Positions 27,405 through 37,204 of a stretch of 64,000 bases of DNA are shown in pieces (position 1 is the first letter of the stretch; each line of letters begins with the position of its first letter). The position numbers were made by a program, and so were the translations under genes. This DNA comes from a bacterium. GTDB taxonomy: Bacteria > Bacillota > Clostridia > Lachnospirales > Lachnospiraceae. The notes below the pieces were generated by a model that saw nothing but the letters and a program-made list of their open reading frames with translations, was not told where the DNA came from and did no database searches. The stretch covers positions 20,857 through 84,856 of the forward strand of contig JAQYCU010000068.1 in the NCBI GenBank assembly GCA_028724545.1. The letters are read 5' to 3'.

Positions 27405-27480
27405 TTTTCTTTTCCTCCATTTTATGGTATAATGTTGTTTAATAGAGCAAAAACGACAGCGTTATACTGATGGGGGAATT

Positions 27481-28068
27481 ATGAAGAAAAAAAGCAATCT
27501 ATTTTTTCATCCGTCACTAATGAATTTTCTATTAGTTATCGGATGTACTTTTATTAATGTTTTTGGAAAATATATAGCCGACAGACTACATACACCCTTG
27601 CTTCTGGATTCCATTGGCACAGCACTCTGCTCCTGCCTGCTGGGTCCGGTTGCCGGATGTCTTTCTGGTCTGCTCGGCTTTTCTTTGTGGAAAATTTTTA
27701 CGCCGGTATCCTGGCTCTATGCCATTACATGCATCCCCCTTGCGTTTTGCATCAGTATTTTATATCGCAGAATGACATTTCGCGACCCTTTCCAGCTGAT
27801 AAGTTCCGGCTTTCTGGCTTCTTTTGTTTCTATTGCCATTACATTTTGTCTGAACTTTTTCCTCAACCACGGATATACCGGAAATCTTTGGGGTGATGCC
27901 CTGACCAATATGTTTAGCCAGAACGGAACAGACCATACAATTGCCTGCTTTTTCGGACATGCTTTTGTTGAAATTCCGGATAAAATCATAACACTGGCAA
28001 TTACCTTTGGCATAATTTGTTTATACGGCTATATCGCACGTACAAAGAAGGGAGGGAATAAAAAATGA
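27481..28068 (+). CDS. ECF-transporter S-component-like membrane protein
   Basis: A 195-residue protein with five or six hydrophobic segments. The GPVAGCLSGLLGFSLWKIF segment after the second helix is characteristic of ECF S components, the substrate-binding subunits of vitamin transporters. No ECF ATPase or T component is present in the window. It overlaps the following sensor kinase by 4 nt (ATGA), so it is likely made with it. A TATAAT lies at 27428-27433 and GATGGGGG precedes the ATG. It may bind a ligand for transport with a shared energizing module or serve as a ligand-binding partner of the kinase (inference). Confidence 0.7.
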   Translation: MKKKSNLFFHPSLMNFLLVIGCTFINVFGKYIADRLHTPLLLDSIGTALCSCLLGPVAGCLSGLLGFSLWKIFTPVSWLYAITCIPLAFCISILYRRMTFRDPFQLISSGFLASFVSIAITFCLNFFLNHGYTGNLWGDALTNMFSQNGTDHTIACFFGHAFVEIPDKIITLAITFGIICLYGYIARTKKGGNKK

Positions 28069-31000
28069 AAAAATGGTACTATCTTTTCTTTGCCACTGTC
28101 ATCCTCTTTTTATTCCCACAAAAAGTATATGGTGCTGAAAATATGCTGTCGGAATATGATACTGAAATATTCGATACAAACGCCGGACTTACCTCCAGCA
28201 AAATCAATTCCATTATTCAGACAAAAGATGAATATGTCTGGATAGGAACTAACTCCGGACTGTTTCGGTATAATGGCAATTCTTTTGAGCGTATCGATTT
28301 GGAAAACCGTCTGAATAATATCACGGATTTGTATGCAGACAGCCAGAACCGTCTTTGGATTGGTACCGATAACGAAGGCATTGGCTGCTATAACTTAACA
28401 ACAGCCCATCTGACATTTTATACCGTTTCTAACGGTCTGTCAGCGAACTCGGTGCGCTGCATCGCGGAAGATGGCGAACAAAACATTTACGTTGGCACGG
28501 CAAATACACTAACCATTATTTCCAGACACAACAAGATTTTTTCACCTTTTTCCAGCCAGCGTCTGTCGGGCATTACCGATTTGGCCTATTCGCCAAAAGA
28601 AGACTGTATCGCCGGTATTACAAACGCAGGTGAACTTTTCTATGTAAAACAGCAAAAACACATCGGCAAAATCAGTTACTCTCCTAACTCCGGCGAATAC
28701 TTTAACTGTATTTCCACCTCATCACAGGGCACTTTTCTGATTGGTACTTCCGGGAACACAGTCTGTACCTCCAGCTATATCCACAATAAAATAGTATTCT
28801 CTCCTATTTTCAGCATTCCGTCCATCTCCTATATTAATGATATCATCCCGGATGCCCTTACTATGGGAATGTTTATTTGTACCGAAAATGGAATGATTCA
28901 ATATTCTAACAATGGAGATTATATGGATTTAGCACCGGATAATTTTCATAATTCCATTATTGATGCCTTTCGCGATGTGCAGGGAAATATCTGGATGGCT
29001 TCTGCCAAAAAAGGCGTTTGCAAACTGTCGCAGAATCCATTCTCTGATGTCCTGATGAAAGCAGGCGTAAATCCTGCCACTGTTAATTCCATTATCAAAA
29101 TAAAACACGATTTGTACATTGGAAGTGATTCTGGTCTGATTGTCATTTGTGAAGATAACTACACGCAGGAAACGAACAAACTGACCAAATTGCTGAAGAA
29201 TGTCAGAATCCGCCACATTATGCAGGATTCAAAGGAAAATCTCTGGATAAGTACCTACAGCAGTGGTGGTCTGTACTGCATTTCCAAACAGGGCAAAATT
29301 ACGACCTACAACGAAAGCAAGGGAACGCAGGGTGGAATGTTCTGCTATGCCCTCGAACTGCAGGACGGCTCTATTCTGGCTGCCAGCAACACAGGCCTTA
29401 GCTATATCGAAAATGGCACCGTTACGGCAGTACTTGGTCAGAATGAAGGTCTTTCTATGCCTCAGATTCTGTGTGCCGTCCAAAAAAATGACGGTACTAT
29501 TTACGCAGGCAGCAACGGTGGTGGTGTCTACGTCATCAAAGACAAGCAGGTCAAAAAAAGAATCCGTACTCCGGACGGTCTGGAAGATAAGACGATTTCC
29601 CGCATTATTCCGGCAGACGACGGACTGCTTTATGTTACGACAAATGAAATTTATTATCATAAAGAAAATACTCTCCGGAAACTAAAACATTTTCCTTATA
29701 ACAACAATTATGATGTGTTTATAAATGGAAAACAGGCATGGATTAGCAGTAGTGCAGGTATTTTTATCGTCGCACTGGACGATATGCTAAAAGATGACAA
29801 AGAATATAATTCCATTTTAATCGACAAGAACAAAGGCTTTGATACCACCATCACTTCAAATTCCTGGAATTTTGCCGATGGCAGGGGAAATTACTATATC
29901 TGTTGTGATGACGGTGTCCGGAAGTGCAATTTTAAAAACGTGACGATTATTCCAGAAAAAATCAAACTGGATATCGGCAAAATACTGATTAACAACACAA
30001 CGCCTTTGCAGGCCGTTAACGGCGTTTACGAGATTCCGGCAAGTGCTACACACGTTTCTATCCAGCCGGTTGTATTGGATTACACTTTGTCAAACCCTCT
30101 TATCCATATCTATATGGAAGGTTTCGACGAACAGGGTATTACGCAGTCAAAAAGCCAGATTAGCAATATTAACTTTGCAAATCTGTCCTATGGCAATTAC
30201 AAACTTCATATCCAGATTCTGGATGAGTCAACGCACGCTGTTTTGCAGGACAAAGCAATTCCGATTGTTAAGAAACCACAATTTTTTGAACATTACTACT
30301 TTAAAGGATATTTCTTTTCCTTCTGTGCCTTTCTGGTTGCTTTCTTTGCGTGGATGATTGCGCGTATCGCAAGTATGTCCATCATTCGCCAACAGATGGT
30401 AGCAACACAGTCTGCCAGAAGAGAAGCAGAACGTGCAAACGCTGCGAAAAGCGTCTTTTTGGCGAATATGTCCCATGAAATCCGAACCCCTATCAACGCA
30501 ATTATGGGTATGGACGAATTGATTCTCCGGCAGAAAACGAATGCAGAAGTCCAGAAATACGCAACGGATATCCACAATGCCGGCAACACGCTTCTGGCTA
30601 TTGTAAATGACATTCTGGATTTCTCCAAAATCGAATCCGGCAAAATGACACTGACTAATAACAATTACAAAACAGCACAACTGTTGCAGGACGTTTCCTC
30701 TATTCTGCAAATCAGGGCAAAAGAAAAGAATCTGTTAAGCAAAGTAATTGTAGACCAGAACATTCCTTGTGAACTGTTGGGCGACGAAACGAAAATCAAA
30801 CAGGTTATTACAAATCTGCTCAGCAATGCCGTGAAATATACCGATACCGGCTCTGTAACGCTGCGTGCCTCTCTGGTATCAATGAACGAAAAGACGGCAG
30901 CGATTGAAATTAGCGTAACGGATACCGGCATCGGCATCAAAAAAAGCGACATCAATAAACTCTTTGACACCTTTAAGCGTCTGGATGAAAAGAGAAATGC

Positions 31001-32273
31001 CAAGATTCAGGGAACCGGTCTGGGCTTAAGCATCACAAAGCAGCTGCTCAGTTTAATGGGAAGCGAGATAAAGGTCGTCAGTGAGTATAACAAAGGTTCT
31101 ACTTTCTCATTTGTATTAAAACAGCCGGTTATCAATCCGGCTCCTATCGGAAATATTAACACGCTGTTCCACACGCAGAAATCAGAAATTGCACAGGCAC
31201 CCGGATTTTCTGCACCGGACGCAAAAGTTCTGGTTGTTGATGATAATACAATGAACCTCGTCGTATTTGAAGGCTTATTAAAACCAACGAAAATACAAAT
31301 TGATACAGCCACTTCCGGAAAACAATGTCTGGAACTCATTCAAAAAAAGCACTATGACCTTATTTTCTTAGACCATATGATGCCAAATATGGATGGTCTG
31401 GAAACCTTTGCCCATATGCAGCAAATGGAACATATGTGCAAAGAAGTTCCTATTATAGTTCTTACTGCCAATGCAATTCACGGTGCGAAAGAAATGTATA
31501 TCAGCAGGGGATTTACGGATTACCTGTCAAAACCGGTATCTTCTAAGAAGCTGGAAAGTACCATCCAAAAATATCTTCCGAAGGAATTGCTCTATCCGGT
31601 TACGGTAGAGGACGAATACGAAACGGAAGACGAAGCAACTATGACAAAAAATGAAAGCAGCACTGAAACTCCGTCTGACAACTATTTGGAACTGTCAGAA
31701 ATTGACCGGCAATCTGGTCTTTCGATTAACGGTAATATGGAAGACTTATACCGGAAACTGCTTGCTATGTTCTGTGATTCCGGCGAAGAAAAGATAGATG
31801 AAATCTGTAATGCGTATCAGCAGGAAGACTGGAAAAACTATGAAATCTTTGTACATGCCTTAAAAAGCACGTCAAAATCACTGGGCGCACACAAGTTATC
31901 GGAAGCTGCAAAGGCTCTTGAATTTGCAACCAAAGAAAACAATATTGACTATATTCACACGCAGCACGACCATGTAATGGAACATTACCGTGTGGTAATG
32001 AAAGAGTGTCAGAAACTTCTGGATGCACCGGCAGGAACTCCTGTTATCCAGAAAAGACCATCCTCTTCCCCTTCCACACAGGATACCTTTGTTGCCATCA
32101 AGAAGTTACGCGAAGCGATTCATTCGCAGGATTATAAAAAGGCCAACGAACAACTAAAACTTCTGTTGTCCGTGGCCTTCCCAATGCGAAAAGTAAGCCT
32201 TCTTGAAAAATTACAGTTCTCCATCAATAACGCAAACTGGGAGAATGCGAAAAAACTGATAAATAAACTTTAG
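28065..32273 (+). CDS. Hybrid sensor histidine kinase with two-component propeller, receiver and Hpt domains
   Basis: A 1402-residue membrane protein. A signal peptide (1-23) is followed by many propeller repeats (about 35-620, units such as VWIGTNSGLFRYNG and LWIGTDNEGIGCYN). A Y_Y_Y-like beta domain spans about 650-735, and one membrane helix lies near 750-770. HisKA has its His near 804 in MSHEIRTP, and the HATPase domain has the GTGLGLSI box. The receiver domain has Asp near 1103 in FLDHMMPNMDG, and the Hpt domain has its His near 1264 in HALKST. Unlike gut Bacteroides hybrid regulators there is no AraC output domain, so phosphate probably goes on to a separate regulator. It is coupled to the upstream S-component gene and ends 12 nt from a convergent stop. 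Confidence 0.92.
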   Translation: MKKWYYLFFATVILFLFPQKVYGAENMLSEYDTEIFDTNAGLTSSKINSIIQTKDEYVWIGTNSGLFRYNGNSFERIDLENRLNNITDLYADSQNRLWIGTDNEGIGCYNLTTAHLTFYTVSNGLSANSVRCIAEDGEQNIYVGTANTLTIISRHNKIFSPFSSQRLSGITDLAYSPKEDCIAGITNAGELFYVKQQKHIGKISYSPNSGEYFNCISTSSQGTFLIGTSGNTVCTSSYIHNKIVFSPIFSIPSISYINDIIPDALTMGMFICTENGMIQYSNNGDYMDLAPDNFHNSIIDAFRDVQGNIWMASAKKGVCKLSQNPFSDVLMKAGVNPATVNSIIKIKHDLYIGSDSGLIVICEDNYTQETNKLTKLLKNVRIRHIMQDSKENLWISTYSSGGLYCISKQGKITTYNESKGTQGGMFCYALELQDGSILAASNTGLSYIENGTVTAVLGQNEGLSMPQILCAVQKNDGTIYAGSNGGGVYVIKDKQVKKRIRTPDGLEDKTISRIIPADDGLLYVTTNEIYYHKENTLRKLKHFPYNNNYDVFINGKQAWISSSAGIFIVALDDMLKDDKEYNSILIDKNKGFDTTITSNSWNFADGRGNYYICCDDGVRKCNFKNVTIIPEKIKLDIGKILINNTTPLQAVNGVYEIPASATHVSIQPVVLDYTLSNPLIHIYMEGFDEQGITQSKSQISNINFANLSYGNYKLHIQILDESTHAVLQDKAIPIVKKPQFFEHYYFKGYFFSFCAFLVAFFAWMIARIASMSIIRQQMVATQSARREAERANAAKSVFLANMSHEIRTPINAIMGMDELILRQKTNAEVQKYATDIHNAGNTLLAIVNDILDFSKIESGKMTLTNNNYKTAQLLQDVSSILQIRAKEKNLLSKVIVDQNIPCELLGDETKIKQVITNLLSNAVKYTDTGSVTLRASLVSMNEKTAAIEISVTDTGIGIKKSDINKLFDTFKRLDEKRNAKIQGTGLGLSITKQLLSLMGSEIKVVSEYNKGSTFSFVLKQPVINPAPIGNINTLFHTQKSEIAQAPGFSAPDAKVLVVDDNTMNLVVFEGLLKPTKIQIDTATSGKQCLELIQKKHYDLIFLDHMMPNMDGLETFAHMQQMEHMCKEVPIIVLTANAIHGAKEMYISRGFTDYLSKPVSSKKLESTIQKYLPKELLYPVTVEDEYETEDEATMTKNESSTETPSDNYLELSEIDRQSGLSINGNMEDLYRKLLAMFCDSGEEKIDEICNAYQQEDWKNYEIFVHALKSTSKSLGAHKLSEAAKALEFATKENNIDYIHTQHDHVMEHYRVVMKECQKLLDAPAGTPVIQKRPSSSPSTQDTFVAIKKLREAIHSQDYKKANEQLKLLLSVAFPMRKVSLLEKLQFSINNANWENAKKLINKL

Positions 32274-32285
32274 GATACCTTCCTA

Positions 32286-34748
32286 TTACATCTTATTAAC
32301 TGTCAGTGCTGCCGGTGGCTGTGACAGTGTACCACGCACCGGTATCATGCTGATTAACAGATTTACGATATAAATCGCCACAATCAGCAGCACTGCTGCC
32401 ACCCACGGGAAGCAAAGCTGCAATCCCAGTGAAGGAATGGAGCCAATAAATTTAATAATACCACTGGTAATCAACACGGCTGGCAGTACTGTGTAAGATG
32501 TCACTAAAATCATTTCCAGCAGATACGATTTCATAATACTGCCTTTTGAAATTCCTAACAGCCGGTAAACCGTCAGTTCCTCTGTTCGTGAGGAAACATT
32601 TGATTTTATCATAAAATAAATCATAAACACGGAGATAAGTACGGCTGCTATTGTAATCAGATTTCTGCTGGATATCTTCTCTTTATGCGATTTCTCATAT
32701 TGCTTCATCTGATTTTTACTACCACAGTATATATATGCGGAAAAGTTATCAGAATATTCTGCTGCTGCCTTCTTGAGTTCCTTCATCGTTTTATCTGTAT
32801 CATTTGTATAAACCCTGTAACTCTTAGATTGCAGCACAACTTCATTACGAATCTCCCGGCAATCCTCCTCACTCAGCACATAGTCCACACCAAAATCATC
32901 TGGAAAACTGCCAACTGCTTTGTATTCCTTAGCATTCTTCATCAGAAAAGTATCCAGTTTCTCACGCTGATATCCTTTCATTATTTTCTCTGATGCCAGT
33001 ACTTTACGAGAGCCAAGCGAAATATCATCAAATTTTCCCGGATATTTTGCCTGCAGCTGTTCCAATGTAGCAATCCGATAGCCGTTTGCCGACAGTCCTA
33101 ACGCCTTATACTGGTCCATATAGATACTCGGTTCCTCCATATCACTGATTCCAACAATACGGAACGTATCTCCTGTCACATCTGATACCAGCTTCTGATT
33201 CAGAAAACCTTTTACATCACCAATCAGTTCACAGTATGGATTGCTGTCTTCAAACGCCCTGTCTATCAGCCATTTGTCAACTACAACTTCTGTATTCAGT
33301 TTTGGCATACGTCCATAAATGATATTCTCTTTCTTTAAATGCTCATACGATACATAAGAAAAATCTTCAAATCCGAACCCTTCGCCCTCCATCTGTGCGA
33401 AACTGCTATATTGCAAATTCAGTGTGCCACCATTTGATTTAAAAATATCAGAATTTTTTCCCGAAAAAGCATTTTTCTCACAAAATTCTGCAAAACCATT
33501 GTTGCACTCTTTATCCCAATCCGTTTCACCTTCCCAGCCTGTATCGTACATACCTCCGGCATCTACCGTCACATAATGGGAATCTTCCGTAATGATATCT
33601 TTTTTATTGACAAAATAACCATTTGTAAAATTAGCCAGTGTAATCGTCAGCATAACTGCCGTAACCAGCAGGATTCCTATCATAAATGCCTGTTTCTTTC
33701 CCATCAGACGAATATTTTCTATTGCCAGTTTCCAAATCTCTTTTTTACTTAAATGAGCCGTTCTGTGACCTTTTGCTTCCGGTAAGGAAAAATCGAACTC
33801 TTCTACATGCGACATCTCAACATCCGGTTTCTTCTGGTCTAACATCTCACATCCGACTTCTTCCCCTGCCAGAATCACATCATAATCTTCCAGATTTTGA
33901 ATATAGAGTTTTCCATTTTTCCACGCAAAATTCAGACGAATCGGATTGGCTTTCTGCGCTTCTTTTTCCTGATAGAACTGAAACTGCATCCCCTCCTGCT
34001 CTATGGCAGTACATTCCATATCCTGCAGATAAATATTTCCATCATCGGTACGCTGATAGGCATTTTGCTGTTTATTTTCATAATCCCTGACAATTTTTCC
34101 GTCTTCAATCTCAATAATACGGTCAGCAAAAAAACGGGCAATTCTTTTTTCATGCGACACCAGAATAACCAGACAATCTTTTGCAATGTTTTTCAAAATG
34201 CTCATTGTCCGAAGTGTATTTTCTTCATCCAGATTGCCTGTCGGCTCATCTGCCAAAATAACTTTTGGCGATTTTACTAATGCTCTGGCAATGGAAACTC
34301 TCTGCTGCTGTCCACCGGAAAGCTGTGATACCAGTTTCTTTTTGTACTTTAACATATCTAATTTTTCAAGCACATATAATGCCCGTTCTTCTTTTTCTTC
34401 CTCGGATATGTCAAATGTGTTAAGTGCCAGTTTCACATTATATAGCACGGTGTAGTCCTGCAGCAGATAATAATTCTGAAAAATATATCCAAATGTATCA
34501 TTACGGACGGTTTCCAGATTTTTCGCATGATATTTGCGAAAGGTGTTTCCCTCTATTTCGATGCTGCCGGATGCAAAGGTATCCAGACCACCAATGGTAT
34601 TCAGCAACGTCGTCTTGCCGGAGCCACTCTCTCCCAGAATACATATAAGTCCACGGTTCTCAAATGTAACATCAATGCCATTTAACACATGTACTTCATT
34701 TTTCTTGCCTTTATTAAAATATTTTTCTAAATTCTTAACTTTAATCAT
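32286..34748 (-). CDS. ABC transporter, N-terminal ATPase fused to FtsX-type permease (copy 2)
   Basis: An 820-residue fusion. The ATPase occupies about 1-225 with GESGSGKTTLLNTIGG, LSGGQQQRVSIARALVKSP and VILADEPTGNLDEEN. A linker of about 100 residues leads to the first membrane helix (AFMIGILLVTAVMLTITLAN), then an extracellular domain of about 300 residues and three C-terminal helices. The order is MacB-like, but neither HlyD adaptor nor outer partner is adjacent. It overlaps the preceding related fusion gene by 4 nt (ATGA), so the two probably form a heterodimer. Antimicrobial-peptide resistance or sensing is a common role for such proteins and is an inference here. Confidence 0.88.
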   Translation of the reverse strand: MIKVKNLEKYFNKGKKNEVHVLNGIDVTFENRGLICILGESGSGKTTLLNTIGGLDTFASGSIEIEGNTFRKYHAKNLETVRNDTFGYIFQNYYLLQDYTVLYNVKLALNTFDISEEEKEERALYVLEKLDMLKYKKKLVSQLSGGQQQRVSIARALVKSPKVILADEPTGNLDEENTLRTMSILKNIAKDCLVILVSHEKRIARFFADRIIEIEDGKIVRDYENKQQNAYQRTDDGNIYLQDMECTAIEQEGMQFQFYQEKEAQKANPIRLNFAWKNGKLYIQNLEDYDVILAGEEVGCEMLDQKKPDVEMSHVEEFDFSLPEAKGHRTAHLSKKEIWKLAIENIRLMGKKQAFMIGILLVTAVMLTITLANFTNGYFVNKKDIITEDSHYVTVDAGGMYDTGWEGETDWDKECNNGFAEFCEKNAFSGKNSDIFKSNGGTLNLQYSSFAQMEGEGFGFEDFSYVSYEHLKKENIIYGRMPKLNTEVVVDKWLIDRAFEDSNPYCELIGDVKGFLNQKLVSDVTGDTFRIVGISDMEEPSIYMDQYKALGLSANGYRIATLEQLQAKYPGKFDDISLGSRKVLASEKIMKGYQREKLDTFLMKNAKEYKAVGSFPDDFGVDYVLSEEDCREIRNEVVLQSKSYRVYTNDTDKTMKELKKAAAEYSDNFSAYIYCGSKNQMKQYEKSHKEKISSRNLITIAAVLISVFMIYFMIKSNVSSRTEELTVYRLLGISKGSIMKSYLLEMILVTSYTVLPAVLITSGIIKFIGSIPSLGLQLCFPWVAAVLLIVAIYIVNLLISMIPVRGTLSQPPAALTVNKM

Positions 34749-37198
34749 GCTGCCATCCTCCCTTTCAACAAACGGTTAAAAGACCACACTGTTACACATG
34801 CTAACCCGAAGTTATACAGGAAAAATGTTGCATATGCACAAATTCCATAATAAATCATCATCTGGTTTAACATTGCTATGCCGGTTGTGTTAAGCAGCAG
34901 CATAATAACTACCGTTATCAGCATTACCTCGATACAGTACCGTGCCATTTCATAAAAACTGACTTTTTTCATCATAGTAAACTTCATACCCATAGATTGC
35001 AAAACATAATAATCCTTAATTTTTATCTTCATCAGAGAACGAAGAATTAAAATTTCCACAATAATCAATGCTAAAAGAATACCAATTGCAATTCCGATAA
35101 ATACCAGTCTGTCCATAACCTTTTCCGGATTATATTCCACACTGCTGATTCGGTAAGTACTTACTGCTGTATAACCCAGTTTTTGCAGTTTACGGATAAC
35201 GCGATCCGTTTTTGTATAATTCTTGATATAGACGGACGCCTGCGTAGATTTTCTGGAAAAATATTTTTCATAAAACTCCTTGCTGACTTCCAGATACATA
35301 CCTGCCTGGTCATTAAATTCGTCCCCTGACACATCCAGCTTTACCGGCACTTTCGACAGTTTTTCTAATTCGTCAGGATATCCTTTTCTCTGCGTATTCA
35401 GAAGGAAAGTGAACTGGTTTTCGCCCGGCAGTGCATTCTCTACCGTCATTCCCTCTAAATCGCCACTCATCATTGGCACCAGATAATTTCGGGATGCTCT
35501 TGCCTCGTTTCCTTCCAGTCCATCTCCGATAACAACATAAAATCTGTCACATCCCATATACTGCTTGTATGGTATTTCAACATAGAAATAATCCAGACGG
35601 ACATCATCCCCTTCTGCCGGTGTTGAAAGCATATGGCACATATCTCCGTGGAAATACACCTGTGTTGTTTCCTTTTTTAGCAGACCAACCACCTTGAACT
35701 TGTGATGATAATCAGCATAACTTCCCATAATATTTTCAGCCGTAAAATAAATTTCTTTTTCTTTGCCCAGTACACTGTCATCATCTGCATAAAGAACAAT
35801 TTCATAGATGCTTTCCGGCATACGTCCTTTTGCTAAATCTGTCTTATCAATACAGGTAATGGAACGCATAAATTTATTCTTATTTTTTGCCTCAAACGTT
35901 TTCTCACTATGAAGGCTGCTTTTGGCACCTTCCATCTCTTCACCCATATCCATTTCAAAATACATTTCTGTATCTGCCGGACTGCCGGTTGTAAGAGTAT
36001 AATCTTTTCCCTCTTCTATGTAGTAATTAATATCATTTGCGCAATCATACTGGTCAACCTGTACCACATTTCGGACAGACTGCATTTTCTGAATATCTTT
36101 TTTGGTAAGTGCCTTTCCATCCTTGCGGCGCACGGAAAGTCTGCTGTCATTTTTCTGATAATATATCGAATCCCGATAATCTTTTGTGCTGGTATCGTCA
36201 GCATTTTTATATAACTGTCCTATTAAGACAAAAGACATCACTGCCGTAAACAGGAAAAAGATACGGAATAGTGCGGCCTTGCCACGCTGTGTCCTTGTAT
36301 TCATGCCGGCAAATATTCTGACAATTTTGTTCTGATAGCGTTTTTCTGCCGTTGCATCCTTTTGTTTTTTCGCATCCTTTTCCTTTTTTACATCTGTTGC
36401 AACCTTTTCTGCCACATCTGCTGTGGCATTTTCCGGTGCATCTGCTGTATCATTTCCTGCCACATCTGCTGCAACCTTTTCCGGCGCGTCTGCTGCAACC
36501 TTTTCCAGCGCGTCTGCTGCATTTACCGGTATGTCTGCTATCACTTCGCCATCATGCATCTGGACTTTTCTTGTGACATACGGCTCTGCCTGACTGTAAT
36601 TATGCGTTACCATTAGCACCAGCTTATTTTCAGATACTTCCTTTAACAGTTCGATAATCTGCTTTCCTGTTTCGCTGTCAAGGTTTCCTGTCGGCTCATC
36701 TGCCACAATGATTGTGGTTTCTTTTGCTAATGCTCTGGCGATAGACAAACGCTGCTTCTGTCCACTGGATAACTCGGAGGTTCTTTTATCCTCCATCCCT
36801 TCCAGACCAACTCTTCCCAGATAATGCGCTGCTTTTTTCTTTGCTTCCTCTTCCGGCACTCCCATAATCAAAAGTGCGCTCGCTACATTTTCCAGAACCG
36901 AATAAGAGCCAATCAGTTTGTAATCCTGAAAAACAAATCCGATTCTGTCCCTTCTGAACTCTTCCCAGTCAGCAGCATCAAACTGAAAGGTCGGTTCGCC
37001 GTCAAAATACAGTTCCCCATCATCAAATGTGTCCATTCCACTGATAATATTTAAAAGTGTTGACTTACCACTTCCACTCTCACCGGTAATGGCAACAAAT
37101 TCTCCGATATGAAACTCTAAATTAATCTTACGCAGTGCCTGTGTTACAGACGTGTCTGTGTAATAATATTTGTTTATGTTTTGTAATGTAATCATCAA
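34745..37198 (-). CDS. ABC transporter, N-terminal ATPase fused to FtsX-type permease (copy 1), repetitive linker
   Basis: An 817-residue fusion with an ATPase (1-215) carrying GESGSGKSTLLNIISG, LSSGQKQRLSIARALAK and IIVADEPTGNLDSET. The linker at about 220-290 is an Ala/Asp/Glu/Lys-rich repeat (units like ADAPEKVA and ADAPENAT). The permease follows, with its first helix near 310-330, an extracellular domain, and C-terminal helices including LVFIGIAIGILLALIIVEIL. The signature loop reads LSSGQ where LSGGQ is usual; the change is conservative. It starts 6 nt after the M56-like gene and overlaps the next fusion gene, forming a three-gene operon. Confidence 0.87.
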   Translation of the reverse strand: MMITLQNINKYYYTDTSVTQALRKINLEFHIGEFVAITGESGSGKSTLLNIISGMDTFDDGELYFDGEPTFQFDAADWEEFRRDRIGFVFQDYKLIGSYSVLENVASALLIMGVPEEEAKKKAAHYLGRVGLEGMEDKRTSELSSGQKQRLSIARALAKETTIIVADEPTGNLDSETGKQIIELLKEVSENKLVLMVTHNYSQAEPYVTRKVQMHDGEVIADIPVNAADALEKVAADAPEKVAADVAGNDTADAPENATADVAEKVATDVKKEKDAKKQKDATAEKRYQNKIVRIFAGMNTRTQRGKAALFRIFFLFTAVMSFVLIGQLYKNADDTSTKDYRDSIYYQKNDSRLSVRRKDGKALTKKDIQKMQSVRNVVQVDQYDCANDINYYIEEGKDYTLTTGSPADTEMYFEMDMGEEMEGAKSSLHSEKTFEAKNKNKFMRSITCIDKTDLAKGRMPESIYEIVLYADDDSVLGKEKEIYFTAENIMGSYADYHHKFKVVGLLKKETTQVYFHGDMCHMLSTPAEGDDVRLDYFYVEIPYKQYMGCDRFYVVIGDGLEGNEARASRNYLVPMMSGDLEGMTVENALPGENQFTFLLNTQRKGYPDELEKLSKVPVKLDVSGDEFNDQAGMYLEVSKEFYEKYFSRKSTQASVYIKNYTKTDRVIRKLQKLGYTAVSTYRISSVEYNPEKVMDRLVFIGIAIGILLALIIVEILILRSLMKIKIKDYYVLQSMGMKFTMMKKVSFYEMARYCIEVMLITVVIMLLLNTTGIAMLNQMMIYYGICAYATFFLYNFGLACVTVWSFNRLLKGRMAA
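36395..36540 (-). repeat. Degenerate ~30-bp tandem repeats encoding an Ala-rich ABC linker
   Basis: Within the copy-1 ATPase-permease gene, units of about 30 bp (reading ADAPEKVAAD, ADVAGNDTAD, ADAPENATAD and similar) repeat five or six times in frame. Near-identical neighbouring units suggest expansion by slippage, so repeat number may vary between strains. Confidence 0.65.
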
Positions 37199-37204
37199 TA
37201 CCTC

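Noticed and set aside
28946..31339. Long plus- and minus-strand frames inside the hybrid kinase gene
   Set aside because: The main frame carries continuous kinase domains; the others show no motifs or ribosome binding sites.
36395..36540. CRISPR array
   Set aside because: The periodic units are in frame, run together without unique spacers, and encode a protein linker.
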